Below, one piece after another: positions 27,121 to 34,527 of a stretch of 34,527 nucleotides of DNA (positions are counted from its first letter, which is position 1; every line of letters starts with the position of its first letter). The stretch covers positions 1 through 34,527 of the forward strand of contig NZ_NCII01000023.1 in the NCBI RefSeq assembly GCF_002256775.1, given 5' to 3'. The position numbers and the translations under genes are program-made. Under the pieces are notes generated by a model that made no database searches, had not been told where the DNA came from, and worked only from the letters and a program-made list of their open reading frames with translations. This stretch comes from Novosphingobium sp. 17-62-19. GTDB lineage: Bacteria > Pseudomonadota > Alphaproteobacteria > Sphingomonadales > Sphingomonadaceae.

Positions 27121-28079
27121 CAATCCTTGTAATCGGGCAGCTTGGGGCCACCGACGAAGCCGCTGATGCCCTTGTCGTTCAGCTTGTCGGTCACTTCGCG
27201 CAAGCTCCGCGTTGTTGCCTGAAGGTCGCGGATCGCGGCTTCGGCGGCGGGCAGCGTGCGCTCGTTCAATTGCTTGGCGGCAGGGCGCGCATCGCTGAGT
27301 GTGCCTTGCAGTTCATCCGCCGCGCCCTGCGCCGACTTCAGCGTCTGGCGCAACTGCTTGGCAAGGCCATTGCCTTCGTCATTCAGCATCGAATCCGCCG
27401 AATTGGTCAGCTTTTCAAAGCTGGCCAGCGTGTAGTTGGCCTGCCGCAGCGTGGCCTGCAATTCAGCCATCGTGCGCTTCACGTCGGGCGCAGCGTCAGC
27501 AAGATTGCCTGAAAGCTTGTCGGTATTGGCAAGGATGTTCTCGATCGACTTCTGGTTCTTGTCAGACAGAACCATCGTCAACCGTTCGGTCAGCGTGGCC
27601 AGCCGCTCAAGCAGCAGCGGCGCGTTCGACAGGATTTCGCCAAGGCCGGAGCGCCGTGTCGGGATCACCGGCACGCCTTCCGGGCACGTCAGCCGCTTGT
27701 TTTCCTTGGGGCATTCGATCGGCGGGGCACCCTTGTGCGCGCCGGTCAACTGGATCGTGGAAACACCGGTAAAGCTGCCCTGCACACTGGCCGTGGTGCC
27801 CACGAGGATCGGCACTTTCTTGTCCACCGTTATGCGCACCCGCACGAATTCAGGATCGCGCTCCCACAGTTCGATCTCTTTCACCTGTCCCGATGGCACG
27901 CCGGAGAACGACACTTCCGAACCCTTGGCCAGCCCATCGACCGATTGCTTGAAGAAAATATCGTACTGTGCCGATTCGCTCTGGTTAAGCCGGGCGATCC
28001 ACATGGTAAGCAGGGCCGCAGCCGCCAGCAGCGCCAGCGTGACGAGGCCGACCCAGATATGGTTTGCGCGCGTTTCCAT
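27120..28079 (-). CDS. MlaD-type MCE-domain lipid transport protein
   Basis: The membrane-anchored substrate-binding subunit of an Mla-like phospholipid transporter. The 319-residue protein has one N-terminal TM helix (WVGLVTLALLAAAALLTMWI, about 9-28). An MCE domain follows at about 38-115 (YDIFFKQSVDGLAKGSEVSF, SGVPSGQVKEIEL, GTTASVQGSFTGVSTIQLTG). A long helical coiled-coil region (about 145-300) then ends in GFVGGPKLPDYKD. E. coli MlaD is only about 180 residues; the longer helical tail resembles the alphaproteobacterial and chloroplast TGD2-like versions. The Cys-containing insert IECPKENKRLTCPE (about 122-135) is unusual for MlaD. The gene starts 9 bases after the MlaF-type gene and ends 13 bases before the lipoprotein start. 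Confidence 0.92.
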   Translation of the reverse strand: METRANHIWVGLVTLALLAAAALLTMWIARLNQSESAQYDIFFKQSVDGLAKGSEVSFSGVPSGQVKEIELWERDPEFVRVRITVDKKVPILVGTTASVQGSFTGVSTIQLTGAHKGAPPIECPKENKRLTCPEGVPVIPTRRSGLGEILSNAPLLLERLATLTERLTMVLSDKNQKSIENILANTDKLSGNLADAAPDVKRTMAELQATLRQANYTLASFEKLTNSADSMLNDEGNGLAKQLRQTLKSAQGAADELQGTLSDARPAAKQLNERTLPAAEAAIRDLQATTRSLREVTDKLNDKGISGFVGGPKLPDYKD

Positions 28080-28088
28080 TGCCTATCC

Positions 28089-28946
28089 TTATGCCTCGTC
28101 CGGTCCGGCCCGCGAAGGCGTATCGTTTGAAATTGTCTCGCCCGATATTTGTGCCTTCACCGCATCGTGTCGCACTTGCGAATCCTGCGCCGCGCGGCCA
28201 CGCGGGCCGTTGAAGTATTCCTGAATCCACGGATGATCGAGCGCGAGCAGTTCGGGAATCGTGCCGACGGCAATCACCTTGCGGTCGGCGATCACGGCCA
28301 CCCGATCACAAATCTCATATAGCGTATCAAGATCGTGCGTGATCAGAAACACGGTCAGGTCCAGCGTCTGCTGCAAGTTGAGGATCAGCTGGTCAAACGC
28401 GGCAGCGCCAATCGGGTCCAGCCCGGCGGTCGGCTCATCAAGGAACAGCAGTTCAGGATCAAGCGCCAGTGCACGTGCCAAGCCTGCGCGTTTCTTCATG
28501 CCGCCGGAAAGCTCAGACGGGTACTTGGCTGTCGCCTCGGCGGGAAGACCTGACAGCAGCACCTTGTAGCGCGCAATTTCGTGGCGCAGTTCATCGGTGA
28601 TTTCGGGGAAGAACTCGCGCAGCGGGACCTCGACGTTCTCCGCCACGGTCAACGTGGAGAACAACGCGCCGCCCTGAAACAGCACGCCCCACCGGCTGCG
28701 GATGTCGATGTCAGCATCGTCGCGCGCATCGGTGATGGTGTCGCCCAACACTTCGACTTCGCCGGCATCGGGAATCTGCAAGCCGATGATCGTGCGCATC
28801 AGCACGGATTTGCCGGTACCTGATCCACCGACCACGCCCAGAATCTCGCCCTTACGGACATCCAGATCAAGCCCATCGTGAATCACATGGCTGCCGAACA
28901 CGTTGCGGACGCCGCGCACACGGATGGGGAACTCACCCTCTGACAT
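28089..28946 (-). CDS. MlaF-type ABC transporter ATP-binding protein
   Basis: The cytosolic ATPase that powers the MlaE-MlaD lipid transporter. The 285-residue protein has Walker A GGSGTGKS at 40-47, a Q-loop in WGVLFQGGALFSTLTV, the ABC signature LSGGMKKRAGLARALA, Walker B ELLFLDEPTAGLDP and the H-loop TVFLITHDLDT. The MlaF-type signature (SGGMKKR) separates it from generic importers. A C-terminal extension of about 35 residues (after YFNGPRGRAAQ) may contact a partner. The ATG at 28946 overlaps the stop of the permease gene by one base (TGATG). MlaF-type domains commonly contact MlaB/STAS; here the STAS domain is fused to the permease. Confidence 0.94.
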   Translation of the reverse strand: MSEGEFPIRVRGVRNVFGSHVIHDGLDLDVRKGEILGVVGGSGTGKSVLMRTIIGLQIPDAGEVEVLGDTITDARDDADIDIRSRWGVLFQGGALFSTLTVAENVEVPLREFFPEITDELRHEIARYKVLLSGLPAEATAKYPSELSGGMKKRAGLARALALDPELLFLDEPTAGLDPIGAAAFDQLILNLQQTLDLTVFLITHDLDTLYEICDRVAVIADRKVIAVGTIPELLALDHPWIQEYFNGPRGRAAQDSQVRHDAVKAQISGETISNDTPSRAGPDEA

Positions 28947-30064
28947 CAGCCCCACCCGATGTTGGTGAAGAACACCGCGAAGAAGGCGTCGAGCACGATC
29001 ACCGTAAAGATCGCCATGACCACCGCTGCCGTGGTGCGCGCGCCCACTTCCTCGGCATTGTTCTTTACCTGCATCCCCTGGTAGCAGCCCGCAAGCGCGA
29101 CGATCAGGCCGAACACCGGGGCCTTGGTCACACCCACCCACACGTCGTGCAGCGGCACCACTTCCTGAATGCGCGCAAGGAAGGTGAAGAACGGAATGCC
29201 GAGCGTAATGCTGGACAGAAACGCGCCGCCAACAATGCCGACGAAAGCAGAATAGAAGCCGAGCAGCGGCATCATGATCATCGTGGCAAGGATGCGCGGC
29301 AGGACCAGCGATTCCATGGGCGAGACGCCGATGGTGCGCATGGCATCAACCTCTTCGGTCAGCTTCATCGTGCCCAGTTGCGCCGCAAAGGCCGAGCCGG
29401 AGCGGCCCGCCACCATAATCGCGGTCATCAGCACGCCCAGTTCGCGCAAGGTGAGGCGGCCGACGAGGTTGACGATGTAGATCTCCGCCCCGAACTGACG
29501 CAACTGCACCGCGCCCTGCTGTGCGATGACGATGCCGACAAGGAAGCTCATCAAGCCGATGATGGCGAGCGAATTGACGCCGACCAGTTCCATCTGGTGG
29601 ACCAGCGCCTTCATGCGGAAGCGTCCCGGATGACGGATCAATGTGCCCGCAGAAAGTATGATCTGCCCAAGGAAGCCGACGACCTGCAACATGCCCCGAC
29701 CAAGGTCGATCATCACCTCGCCCACATGAGCGGGCACGCGGGTGAGCAGTGGCAGGCGCGGGGCGCGCACGTCTTCGGCGTTGGAATCGGCTTTGCTGAT
29801 CGCATCGACCAGCTTTTGCGCCTCATCACTGCAACCGGTGATCTTTGCATCATGATCACGCGACAGCCGCCACACGGTCCACGCCCCGACGGTATCGATG
29901 CGGGTGACGCCGGAAATGTCGATTTCGTTGAAAGAATCGCTGAGGTTGCGAAGCCGCGTGTCTGCCGCGCCGAGCGAAGCAACGGTCATCGGCCCGCTGA
30001 AAGCGAGCGTTGCAGCCCCCCCGTTGTCGGCAGGCACAAGATTGAAATCGGTCAGTTCCCGCAT
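28946..30064 (-). CDS. MlaE-type permease with fused N-terminal STAS (MlaB) domain
   Basis: The inner-membrane permease of the Mla-like lipid transporter. The 372-residue protein begins with a STAS domain (about 1-95; [20 protein letters not shown] and [20 protein letters not shown], including the DxS/T phosphorylation-type motif). A linker and the MlaE/YrbE permease domain (about 120-372) follow, with the motifs [60 protein letters not shown] and [19 protein letters not shown]. In E. coli the two are separate proteins, MlaB and MlaE; the fusion is known in many alphaproteobacteria. The ATG at 30064 begins the STAS domain. It is first in the operon and divergent from valS. Confidence 0.93.
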   Translation of the reverse strand: MRELTDFNLVPADNGGAATLAFSGPMTVASLGAADTRLRNLSDSFNEIDISGVTRIDTVGAWTVWRLSRDHDAKITGCSDEAQKLVDAISKADSNAEDVRAPRLPLLTRVPAHVGEVMIDLGRGMLQVVGFLGQIILSAGTLIRHPGRFRMKALVHQMELVGVNSLAIIGLMSFLVGIVIAQQGAVQLRQFGAEIYIVNLVGRLTLRELGVLMTAIMVAGRSGSAFAAQLGTMKLTEEVDAMRTIGVSPMESLVLPRILATMIMMPLLGFYSAFVGIVGGAFLSSITLGIPFFTFLARIQEVVPLHDVWVGVTKAPVFGLIVALAGCYQGMQVKNNAEEVGARTTAAVVMAIFTVIVLDAFFAVFFTNIGWG

Positions 30065-30192
30065 GTTGCCCGCTTCATGGGGTAAATCGGACGGGGCGAC
30101 AAGTGCAACACATGAGCCGTAACGAAGGAACAGCCTTTGCGGTTCCCCGCAATGCTTGCAGCCGGGCGCGGGGGATGGCAAGGCGCTGGCCC

Positions 30193-33033
30193 ATGAACGA
30201 GCACAACGCACAGCAGAATTCAGGCGAACTGGCCAAGACTTTCGAACCCGCCGGGATCGAGGCCAAGTGGTATGCCCACTGGGAATCGAACGGCCTGTTC
30301 CGGCCCGAACGGCCCGACGCCCAACCCTATACCATTGTGAACCCGCCGCCGAACGTCACCGGCAGCCTCCACATCGGCCACGCGCTCGATAACACGCTGC
30401 AGGACGTGGTGATCCGCTATGAACGCCTGCGCGGCAAGGATGCGCTGTGGGTGGTCGGCACCGACCATGCGGGCATTGCCACGCAGATGGTGGTCGAACG
30501 CCAGATGGAGGCCAAGGGCGACAAGCGCAGCAACTACACCCGCGATGAATTCATCGGCAAAGTGTGGGAGTGGAAGCACGAAAGCGGCGGCACGATCACC
30601 GGCCAGCTGCGGCGCCTGGGCTGTTCGATGGACTGGTCCCGCGAACAGTTCACGATGGACCCGCACTTCACCAAGGCGGTCGTGAAGGTCTTTGTCGACC
30701 TGCACAAACAGGGCCTGATCTACCGCGACAAGCGCTTGGTGAACTGGGACCCCAAGCTGAAGACCGCGATTTCCGACCTCGAAGTGGAAACGCGCGAGAC
30801 GCAGGGCGGCTTCTGGCACTTCAAGTACCCGCTGGCGGATGGCGTGACGCGCGATGATGGGCTGGATTACATCGAGGTCGCCACCACGCGTCCCGAGACG
30901 ATGCTGGCCGATATGTGCGTGGCGGTGCATCCTGAAGATTCGCGCTATGCCAGCGTGATCGGCAAGGACATCCTGCAACCGCTGACCGGTCGCCGGTTCA
31001 AAGTGGTAGCCGATGAACACGCCGATCCCGAACTGGGTTCCGGCGCCGTGAAGATCACACCGGGCCACGATTTCAACGACTTCGAAGTGGGCAAGCGCGC
31101 CGGGATCAAGGCCGCCGACATGCTCAACATGTTCGATGCCGAGGCGAAGGTTGTGCAGACGGCGGACGGTCTGGTGCCTGCCGAATTCATCGGCATGGAC
31201 CGGTTCGACGCGCGCAAGTTGGTGGTCGAGCGGATGAAGGAAGCAGGCTTCCTGATACCCCACGTGACGACGGACAAGGAAGGCAACGAAGTTTCCGCCG
31301 ATTTCGAACCACGCACGATCCAGACGCCGTTCGGCGATCGCGGCGGCGTGGTGATCGAACCGTGGCTGACCGACCAATGGTATGTCGATGCCGAGACTTT
31401 GGCCCAGCCCGCAATTGCTGCGGTGAAGTCTGGCGAGATCGAGATCGTGCCCAAGACGTGGGAGAAGACCTTCTTCAACTGGATGGAAAACATCCAGCCT
31501 TGGTGCGTCAGCCGCCAATTGTGGTGGGGGCACCGGATTCCGGCTTGGTATGGCTCTGACGGGCAATGCTACGTAGCCGAGACTGAAGAAGAAGCGCAGG
31601 CAAAGGCCGGGGCCAGCGTCACTCTGTCCCGCGACGAAGACGTCCTCGACACATGGTTCTCCTCCGCGTTGTGGCCCTTTGCCACGCTCGGTTGGCCGGA
31701 GGATCATCCTCCCCAGCATGGGGAGGGGGACCATGCGCAGCATGGTGGAGGGGGCTCTCCGCACGCACAGCCTTTTGGGGATAACCCCCTCCACCACCCT
31801 GCGGGCGGTCCCCCTCCCCGTTCCGGGGAGGATCGCTCCCTCCTCGCCAAACACTACCCCAACGACCTGCTGATTTCCGGCTTCGACATCCTGTTCTTCT
31901 GGGACGCCCGCATGGCAATGCAGGGGCTGCACTTCATGAAGGAAGTGCCTTGGAAGAAGCTCTATCTCCATGGTCTCGTCCGCGCCGCCGATGGCGCGAA
32001 GATGAGCAAGTCGAAGGGCAACGTGGTCGATCCGCTGCTGCTGATCGACAAGTACGGCGCCGATGCCCTGCGCTTCTTCATGTGCGCGATGGAGAGCCAG
32101 GGCCGCGACGTGAAGATGGATGAACGCCGCGTCGAAGGCTATCGCAACTTCGCCACGAAGCTGTGGAACGCCGCGCGCTTCTGCCAGAGCAACGGGATCA
32201 CCGGCAGCACGTCGGTAGCAGCTCCGGCAGCGACATCGGCGGTCAACAAGTGGATCATCGGCGAAGTGGTGGAAACCGTCGCCGCGCTCGATCAGGCCAT
32301 GGCCGACTTGCGCTTCGATGCTGCGGCAAACACCGTCTACCACTTCGTATGGGACCAGTTCTGCGATTGGTACATCGAACTGGTGAAGGGCAATTTCGAC
32401 GCCGAAACCCGCGCGGTGGCAGGCTGGGTGCTCGACCAGATTCTGGTGATGTTGCACCCGTTCATGCCGTTTGTGACCGAGGAATTGTGGCATTCGCTTG
32501 GGAAGCGTGAAGGCGAGCTGATCGTGGCCGCTTGGCCCGATCCGCAGGCCTCGGTCGATCCGGCGGCCAAGCGCGAGGTCGAATGGCTGATCGCACTCGT
32601 TTCCAACCTGCGCACCGCCAAGAACGAACTCGGCATCGCGCCGGGGGCAAAGCTGGACGCCTATCTGCCCGATCCTTCGGACCAGACGCGCGGCATCATC
32701 GAAGCCAACCCCGCAGCCATCGAGCGACTGGCGCGCCTGAACGGTATCCGCTTTGCAGCAGCGCCTGCGGGTGCGGCGATGCAGGTGGGTGCCGGGGACG
32801 CCAACATCGTGGTGCCGCTGGAAGGCGTGATCGACATTGCTGCCGAAAAGGCCCGTCTGGAAAAGGCCCTGGCAGTCTCGCAGAAGGAAACCAAGTCGCT
32901 CGAAGGACGCTTGGGCAATCCCTCGTTCGTCGAAAAGGCCAAGCCCGAGGCAGTCGAAAAGGCCCGCGCCGACCACGCCATGCACGCTGCCGAGGCCGAA
33001 CGGCTTGCGGCGGCGCTGGCGCGGTTGGGGTGA
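30193..33033 (+). CDS. valS: Valyl-tRNA synthetase with in-frame palindromic insert
   Basis: Class I synthetase that charges tRNA(Val), with editing of misloaded Thr. The 946-residue product contains the HIGH motif in [18 protein letters not shown], the editing (CP1) domain with [18 protein letters not shown] and [38 protein letters not shown], the KMSKS motif in [20 protein letters not shown], an anticodon-binding domain, and the C-terminal coiled coil (about 880-946). Between GWPE and [11 protein letters not shown] lies a Pro/Gly/His-rich stretch encoded by element A2 (31706-31833). Removing 129 bases joins GWPED to RSLLAKHYP, the usual continuation. The start at 30193 follows AAGG by about 9 bases; earlier in-frame ATGs are less likely. 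Whether the insert affects activity is unknown. Confidence 0.95.
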   Translation: MNEHNAQQNSGELAKTFEPAGIEAKWYAHWESNGLFRPERPDAQPYTIVNPPPNVTGSLHIGHALDNTLQDVVIRYERLRGKDALWVVGTDHAGIATQMVVERQMEAKGDKRSNYTRDEFIGKVWEWKHESGGTITGQLRRLGCSMDWSREQFTMDPHFTKAVVKVFVDLHKQGLIYRDKRLVNWDPKLKTAISDLEVETRETQGGFWHFKYPLADGVTRDDGLDYIEVATTRPETMLADMCVAVHPEDSRYASVIGKDILQPLTGRRFKVVADEHADPELGSGAVKITPGHDFNDFEVGKRAGIKAADMLNMFDAEAKVVQTADGLVPAEFIGMDRFDARKLVVERMKEAGFLIPHVTTDKEGNEVSADFEPRTIQTPFGDRGGVVIEPWLTDQWYVDAETLAQPAIAAVKSGEIEIVPKTWEKTFFNWMENIQPWCVSRQLWWGHRIPAWYGSDGQCYVAETEEEAQAKAGASVTLSRDEDVLDTWFSSALWPFATLGWPEDHPPQHGEGDHAQHGGGGSPHAQPFGDNPLHHPAGGPPPRSGEDRSLLAKHYPNDLLISGFDILFFWDARMAMQGLHFMKEVPWKKLYLHGLVRAADGAKMSKSKGNVVDPLLLIDKYGADALRFFMCAMESQGRDVKMDERRVEGYRNFATKLWNAARFCQSNGITGSTSVAAPAATSAVNKWIIGEVVETVAALDQAMADLRFDAAANTVYHFVWDQFCDWYIELVKGNFDAETRAVAGWVLDQILVMLHPFMPFVTEELWHSLGKREGELIVAAWPDPQASVDPAAKREVEWLIALVSNLRTAKNELGIAPGAKLDAYLPDPSDQTRGIIEANPAAIERLARLNGIRFAAAPAGAAMQVGAGDANIVVPLEGVIDIAAEKARLEKALAVSQKETKSLEGRLGNPSFVEKAKPEAVEKARADHAMHAAEAERLAAALARLG
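31706..31833. repeat. Family A palindromic element, copy A2, inside valS
   Basis: 128 bases within the valS frame with outer arms ATCCTCCCC (31706-31714) and GGGGAGGAT (31825-31833) and inner arms GGTGGAGGGGG and CCCCCTCCACC. It is clearly related to A1 and A3. GGATC is found on both sides (31701-31705 and 31830-31834), so the net insertion may be 129 bases or exactly 43 codons. Confidence 0.93.
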
Positions 33034-33046
33034 TGCTACACAACGC

Positions 33047-33190
33047 CCATCCTCCCCGGCACGGGGAGGGGGACCGCGCGAAGCGTGGTGGAGGGGGCTA
33101 TCGTTGGAGAGCCGCCCTTCAAGATTGTGCCAGGTGGATAGCCCCCTCCACCGCCTGCGGCGGTCCACCTCCCCGTGCCGGGGAGGATGG
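33047..33190. repeat. Family A palindromic element, copy A3 (valS-queE gap)
   Basis: 144 bases. Each end forms its own hairpin (CCTCCCCGGCACGGGGAGG on the left) and the two ends pair with each other. Inner arms GGTGGAGGGGGCTATC and GATAGCCCCCTCCACC match A1. It begins 13 bases after the valS stop and ends 3 bases before the queE GTG. Confidence 0.93.
33181..33186 (+). promoter_or_regulatory. queE Shine-Dalgarno inside palindromic element
   Basis: GGGAGG is the right outer arm of element A3 and stands 7 bases before the GTG at 33194. It is the only good ribosome binding site near the queE start and it supports that choice. Confidence 0.7.
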
Positions 33191-33193
33191 CGC

Positions 33194-33937
33194 GTGCTGA
33201 CCCTCGCCACCGTAAACCCCGGCGAGCCGGAGGTCTTCTCCTCGCTGCAAGGCGAAGGCCCTTCAATGGGCCGCCCGTCAATCTTCGTGCGCCTGAGTCG
33301 CTGCAATCTGGCCTGCCGGTGGTGCGATACGGCCTACACCTGGCGCTTTTCCGGCGACAATCGCCCACACCGCGATGAAGTGGCGTTCGAGCGCATCGAC
33401 AACCAATTGACCATGACCGAAGACGACGCCGCCGCGCTGATCCTCGCCCACCCGGAGGACCGGCTGGTCATCACCGGGGGCGAGCCCTTGCTGCAAGGCG
33501 CGGCACTGGCGCGGATGGTGGCGCGGCTGAAAGAAGCACGCCCAGCCTTTCACGTGGAGATCGAGACCAATGGAACGGTGGCGGTGCATCCGGCGCTCGA
33601 CCGCCAAGTGGACCAGTTCAACGTCAGCCCCAAGCTGGCGCATTCGGGCAATGACGCCGCGCTGGCGCTGGTACCGGAGCGGTTGGCGCAGTGGGCACAG
33701 GACACGCGAGCATGGTTCAAGTTCGTAGTGGCAACGCCTGCCGATCTTGCGGAGATTTCAGCGTTGCAGGATCGCTACGGGATCGCGCCCGATCACTTGT
33801 TCGTGATGCCGGAAGGCACGGCCAGCACTGTTCTGCGCGAACGGTCGCGCTGGCTCGCCGAGGAAGCGCTGGAGCGCGGTTGGCGGTTTACCGACCGGCT
33901 GCACATCCACCTTTATGGGGATACGCGGGGGACATAA
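33194..33937 (+). CDS. queE: 7-carboxy-7-deazaguanine synthase QueE
   Basis: Radical SAM enzyme that contracts 6-carboxy-tetrahydropterin to 7-carboxy-7-deazaguanine in the queuosine/preQ0 pathway. The 247-residue product has the QueE opening EVFSSLQGEGPSMGRPSIFV, the iron-sulfur motif CNLACRWC (Cys37, Cys41, Cys44) followed by DTAYTW, and later VITGGEPLLQG, HVEIETNGTV and NVSPKL. The tail WRFTDRLHIHLYGDTRGT is typical. The start is GTG at 33194: the conserved N terminus begins within a few codons and GGGAGG stands 7 bases upstream. Reading further upstream translates repeat A3. queC and queD are not in the window. B5 follows the stop. Confidence 0.92.
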   Translation: MLTLATVNPGEPEVFSSLQGEGPSMGRPSIFVRLSRCNLACRWCDTAYTWRFSGDNRPHRDEVAFERIDNQLTMTEDDAAALILAHPEDRLVITGGEPLLQGAALARMVARLKEARPAFHVEIETNGTVAVHPALDRQVDQFNVSPKLAHSGNDAALALVPERLAQWAQDTRAWFKFVVATPADLAEISALQDRYGIAPDHLFVMPEGTASTVLRERSRWLAEEALERGWRFTDRLHIHLYGDTRGT

Positions 33938-33956
33938 CCGCTACCCCCCAAAAAAA

Positions 33957-34047
33957 CACTGCTCCCCCGCGAAGGCGGGGGCCTCAGGCGTTTTACTGAG
34001 AGGTTCCGTAAACGGCACGAGGCCCCCGCCTTCGCGGGGGAACAGTG
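33957..34047. repeat. Family B paired hairpin element, copy B5
   Basis: Left unit CTCCCCCGCGAAGGCGGGGG and right unit CCCCCGCCTTCGCGGGGG are inversely oriented, and flanking CACTG/CAGTG extends the pairing. It lies between the convergent queE and ssb stops (20 and 15 bases away) and probably acts as a bidirectional terminator. Confidence 0.88.
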
Positions 34048-34061
34048 CATTTTGGGTGGCT

Positions 34062-34527
34062 TTAGAACGGAATATCGTCGTCCAGATCGTCGCCGTAGCC
34101 GCCGCTGCTGCCACCTGCACTGGCACCGCCCTGATTCCAGCCGCCGCCAGCCGCTGCACCACCGCCGCGCGAACCGCCGCCTGACGATCCGCCATCATTC
34201 CAGCCACCGCCGGACGAACGACCGCCACCGCCGCCAGCACCGGGTGCGCCGTCGAGCATGGTCAGCACGCCGCCCATGCCACCAACCGACACTTCGGTGC
34301 TGTAGCGGTCATTGCCCGACTGGTCCTGCCACTTGCGGGTGCGCAGCTGGCCTTCGATATACACCTTGCTGCCCTTTTTCAGGTAGCGTTCGGCTACACC
34401 GACAAGGCCATCGGAATTGAGCACGACCGTGTGCCATTCCGTGCGCTCTTTCTTTTCGCCGGTGTTCTTGTCCTTCCAGTTTTCGGACGTGGCGATGCGC
34501 AAGTTGGCAATGCGCCCGCCGTTCTGG
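34062..34527 (-). CDS. ssb: Single-stranded DNA-binding protein (5' end outside window)
   Basis: SSB coats single-stranded DNA in replication, recombination and repair, and recruits partners through its C-terminal tip. The frame is open to the right edge, so about 25 N-terminal residues are missing. Visible: the OB-fold part [56 protein letters not shown] and [20 protein letters not shown] Gly/Ser-rich linker with several short GGGWN-like repeats follows, and the acidic tip DDLDDDIPF is intact. The Gly-rich linker is about 55 residues. It converges with queE across repeat B5. Confidence 0.95.
   Translation of the reverse strand, partial: QNGGRIANLRIATSENWKDKNTGEKKERTEWHTVVLNSDGLVGVAERYLKKGSKVYIEGQLRTRKWQDQSGNDRYSTEVSVGGMGGVLTMLDGAPGAGGGGGRSSGGGWNDGGSSGGGSRGGGAAAGGGWNQGGASAGGSSGGYGDDLDDDIPF

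Noticed and set aside
31706-31833. Interpretation of the valS insert as a frameshift or pseudogene
   Set aside because: The frame is intact on both sides, with HIGH and KMSKS motifs and the C-terminal coiled coil present; the insert is a multiple of three with no stop.
30220-33306. Long open frame antisense to valS (about 1000 codons), with similar long antisense frames across clpB (9072-11162) and gatA (19936-21438)
   Set aside because: These arise from high-GC codon bias in the real genes. Their translations are Arg/His/Gly-rich and resemble no family, while the sense strands encode clear conserved proteins.

Overview
The window is GC-rich chromosomal DNA of an alphaproteobacterium, most likely order Sphingomonadales (Novosphingobium/Sphingobium-like). 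The best clue is the protocatechuate 4,5-cleavage (lig) cluster, whose proteins closely resemble, from memory, those of Sphingobium sp. SYK-6. An ATP12-type F1 assembly factor and a STAS-fused MlaE permease agree with this. I see no prophage, transposase, plasmid or CRISPR signature and no rRNA or tRNA gene. Genes are dense and no gene-free gap exceeds about 300 bases.

Left end (1-5973), aromatic catabolism. Leftward: a LysR-type regulator with two N-terminal helix-turn-helix domains (ligR-like), a DUF1932-type dehydrogenase, and ligJ, which runs off the left edge. Rightward: ligK, ligU, ligI. LigI opens 2-pyrone-4,6-dicarboxylate, LigU isomerises 4-oxalomesaconate, LigJ hydrates the product, and LigK cleaves the resulting aldol to pyruvate and oxaloacetate. 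The ring-cleavage genes ligAB and ligC are not in view and probably lie to the left.

Middle (6261-18266), cell envelope and proteostasis: a methyl-accepting chemotaxis protein next to ligI, a small periplasmic TonB-C protein, clpB with a heat-shock-like promoter, a divergent pair of exported metallopeptidases (M28 and M16), and three proteins of unknown function, two of them exported and translationally coupled.

Right half (18369-34527), housekeeping: gatCAB (amidotransferase), a membrane-anchored FKBP, rpsU, a rightward coupled operon (crcB, RluA-type pseudouridine synthase, HAD phosphatase, a small membrane protein, ATP12), a leftward Mla-type lipid transport operon (STAS-MlaE, MlaF, MlaD, PqiC-like lipoprotein), valS, queE and the 3' part of ssb.

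The most unusual signal is a dense set of long GC-rich palindromic elements of four families, about eleven copies. Family A (three copies) is the most striking. One copy lies inside valS, where it adds 43 codons in frame without a stop. The other two lie between genes and supply the Shine-Dalgarno sequences of ligU and queE. Family B (five paired hairpins) always sits just after stop codons. Families C and D add three more. The three gaps of the ligK-ligU-ligI-chemoreceptor stretch hold elements of families A, C and B in that order.
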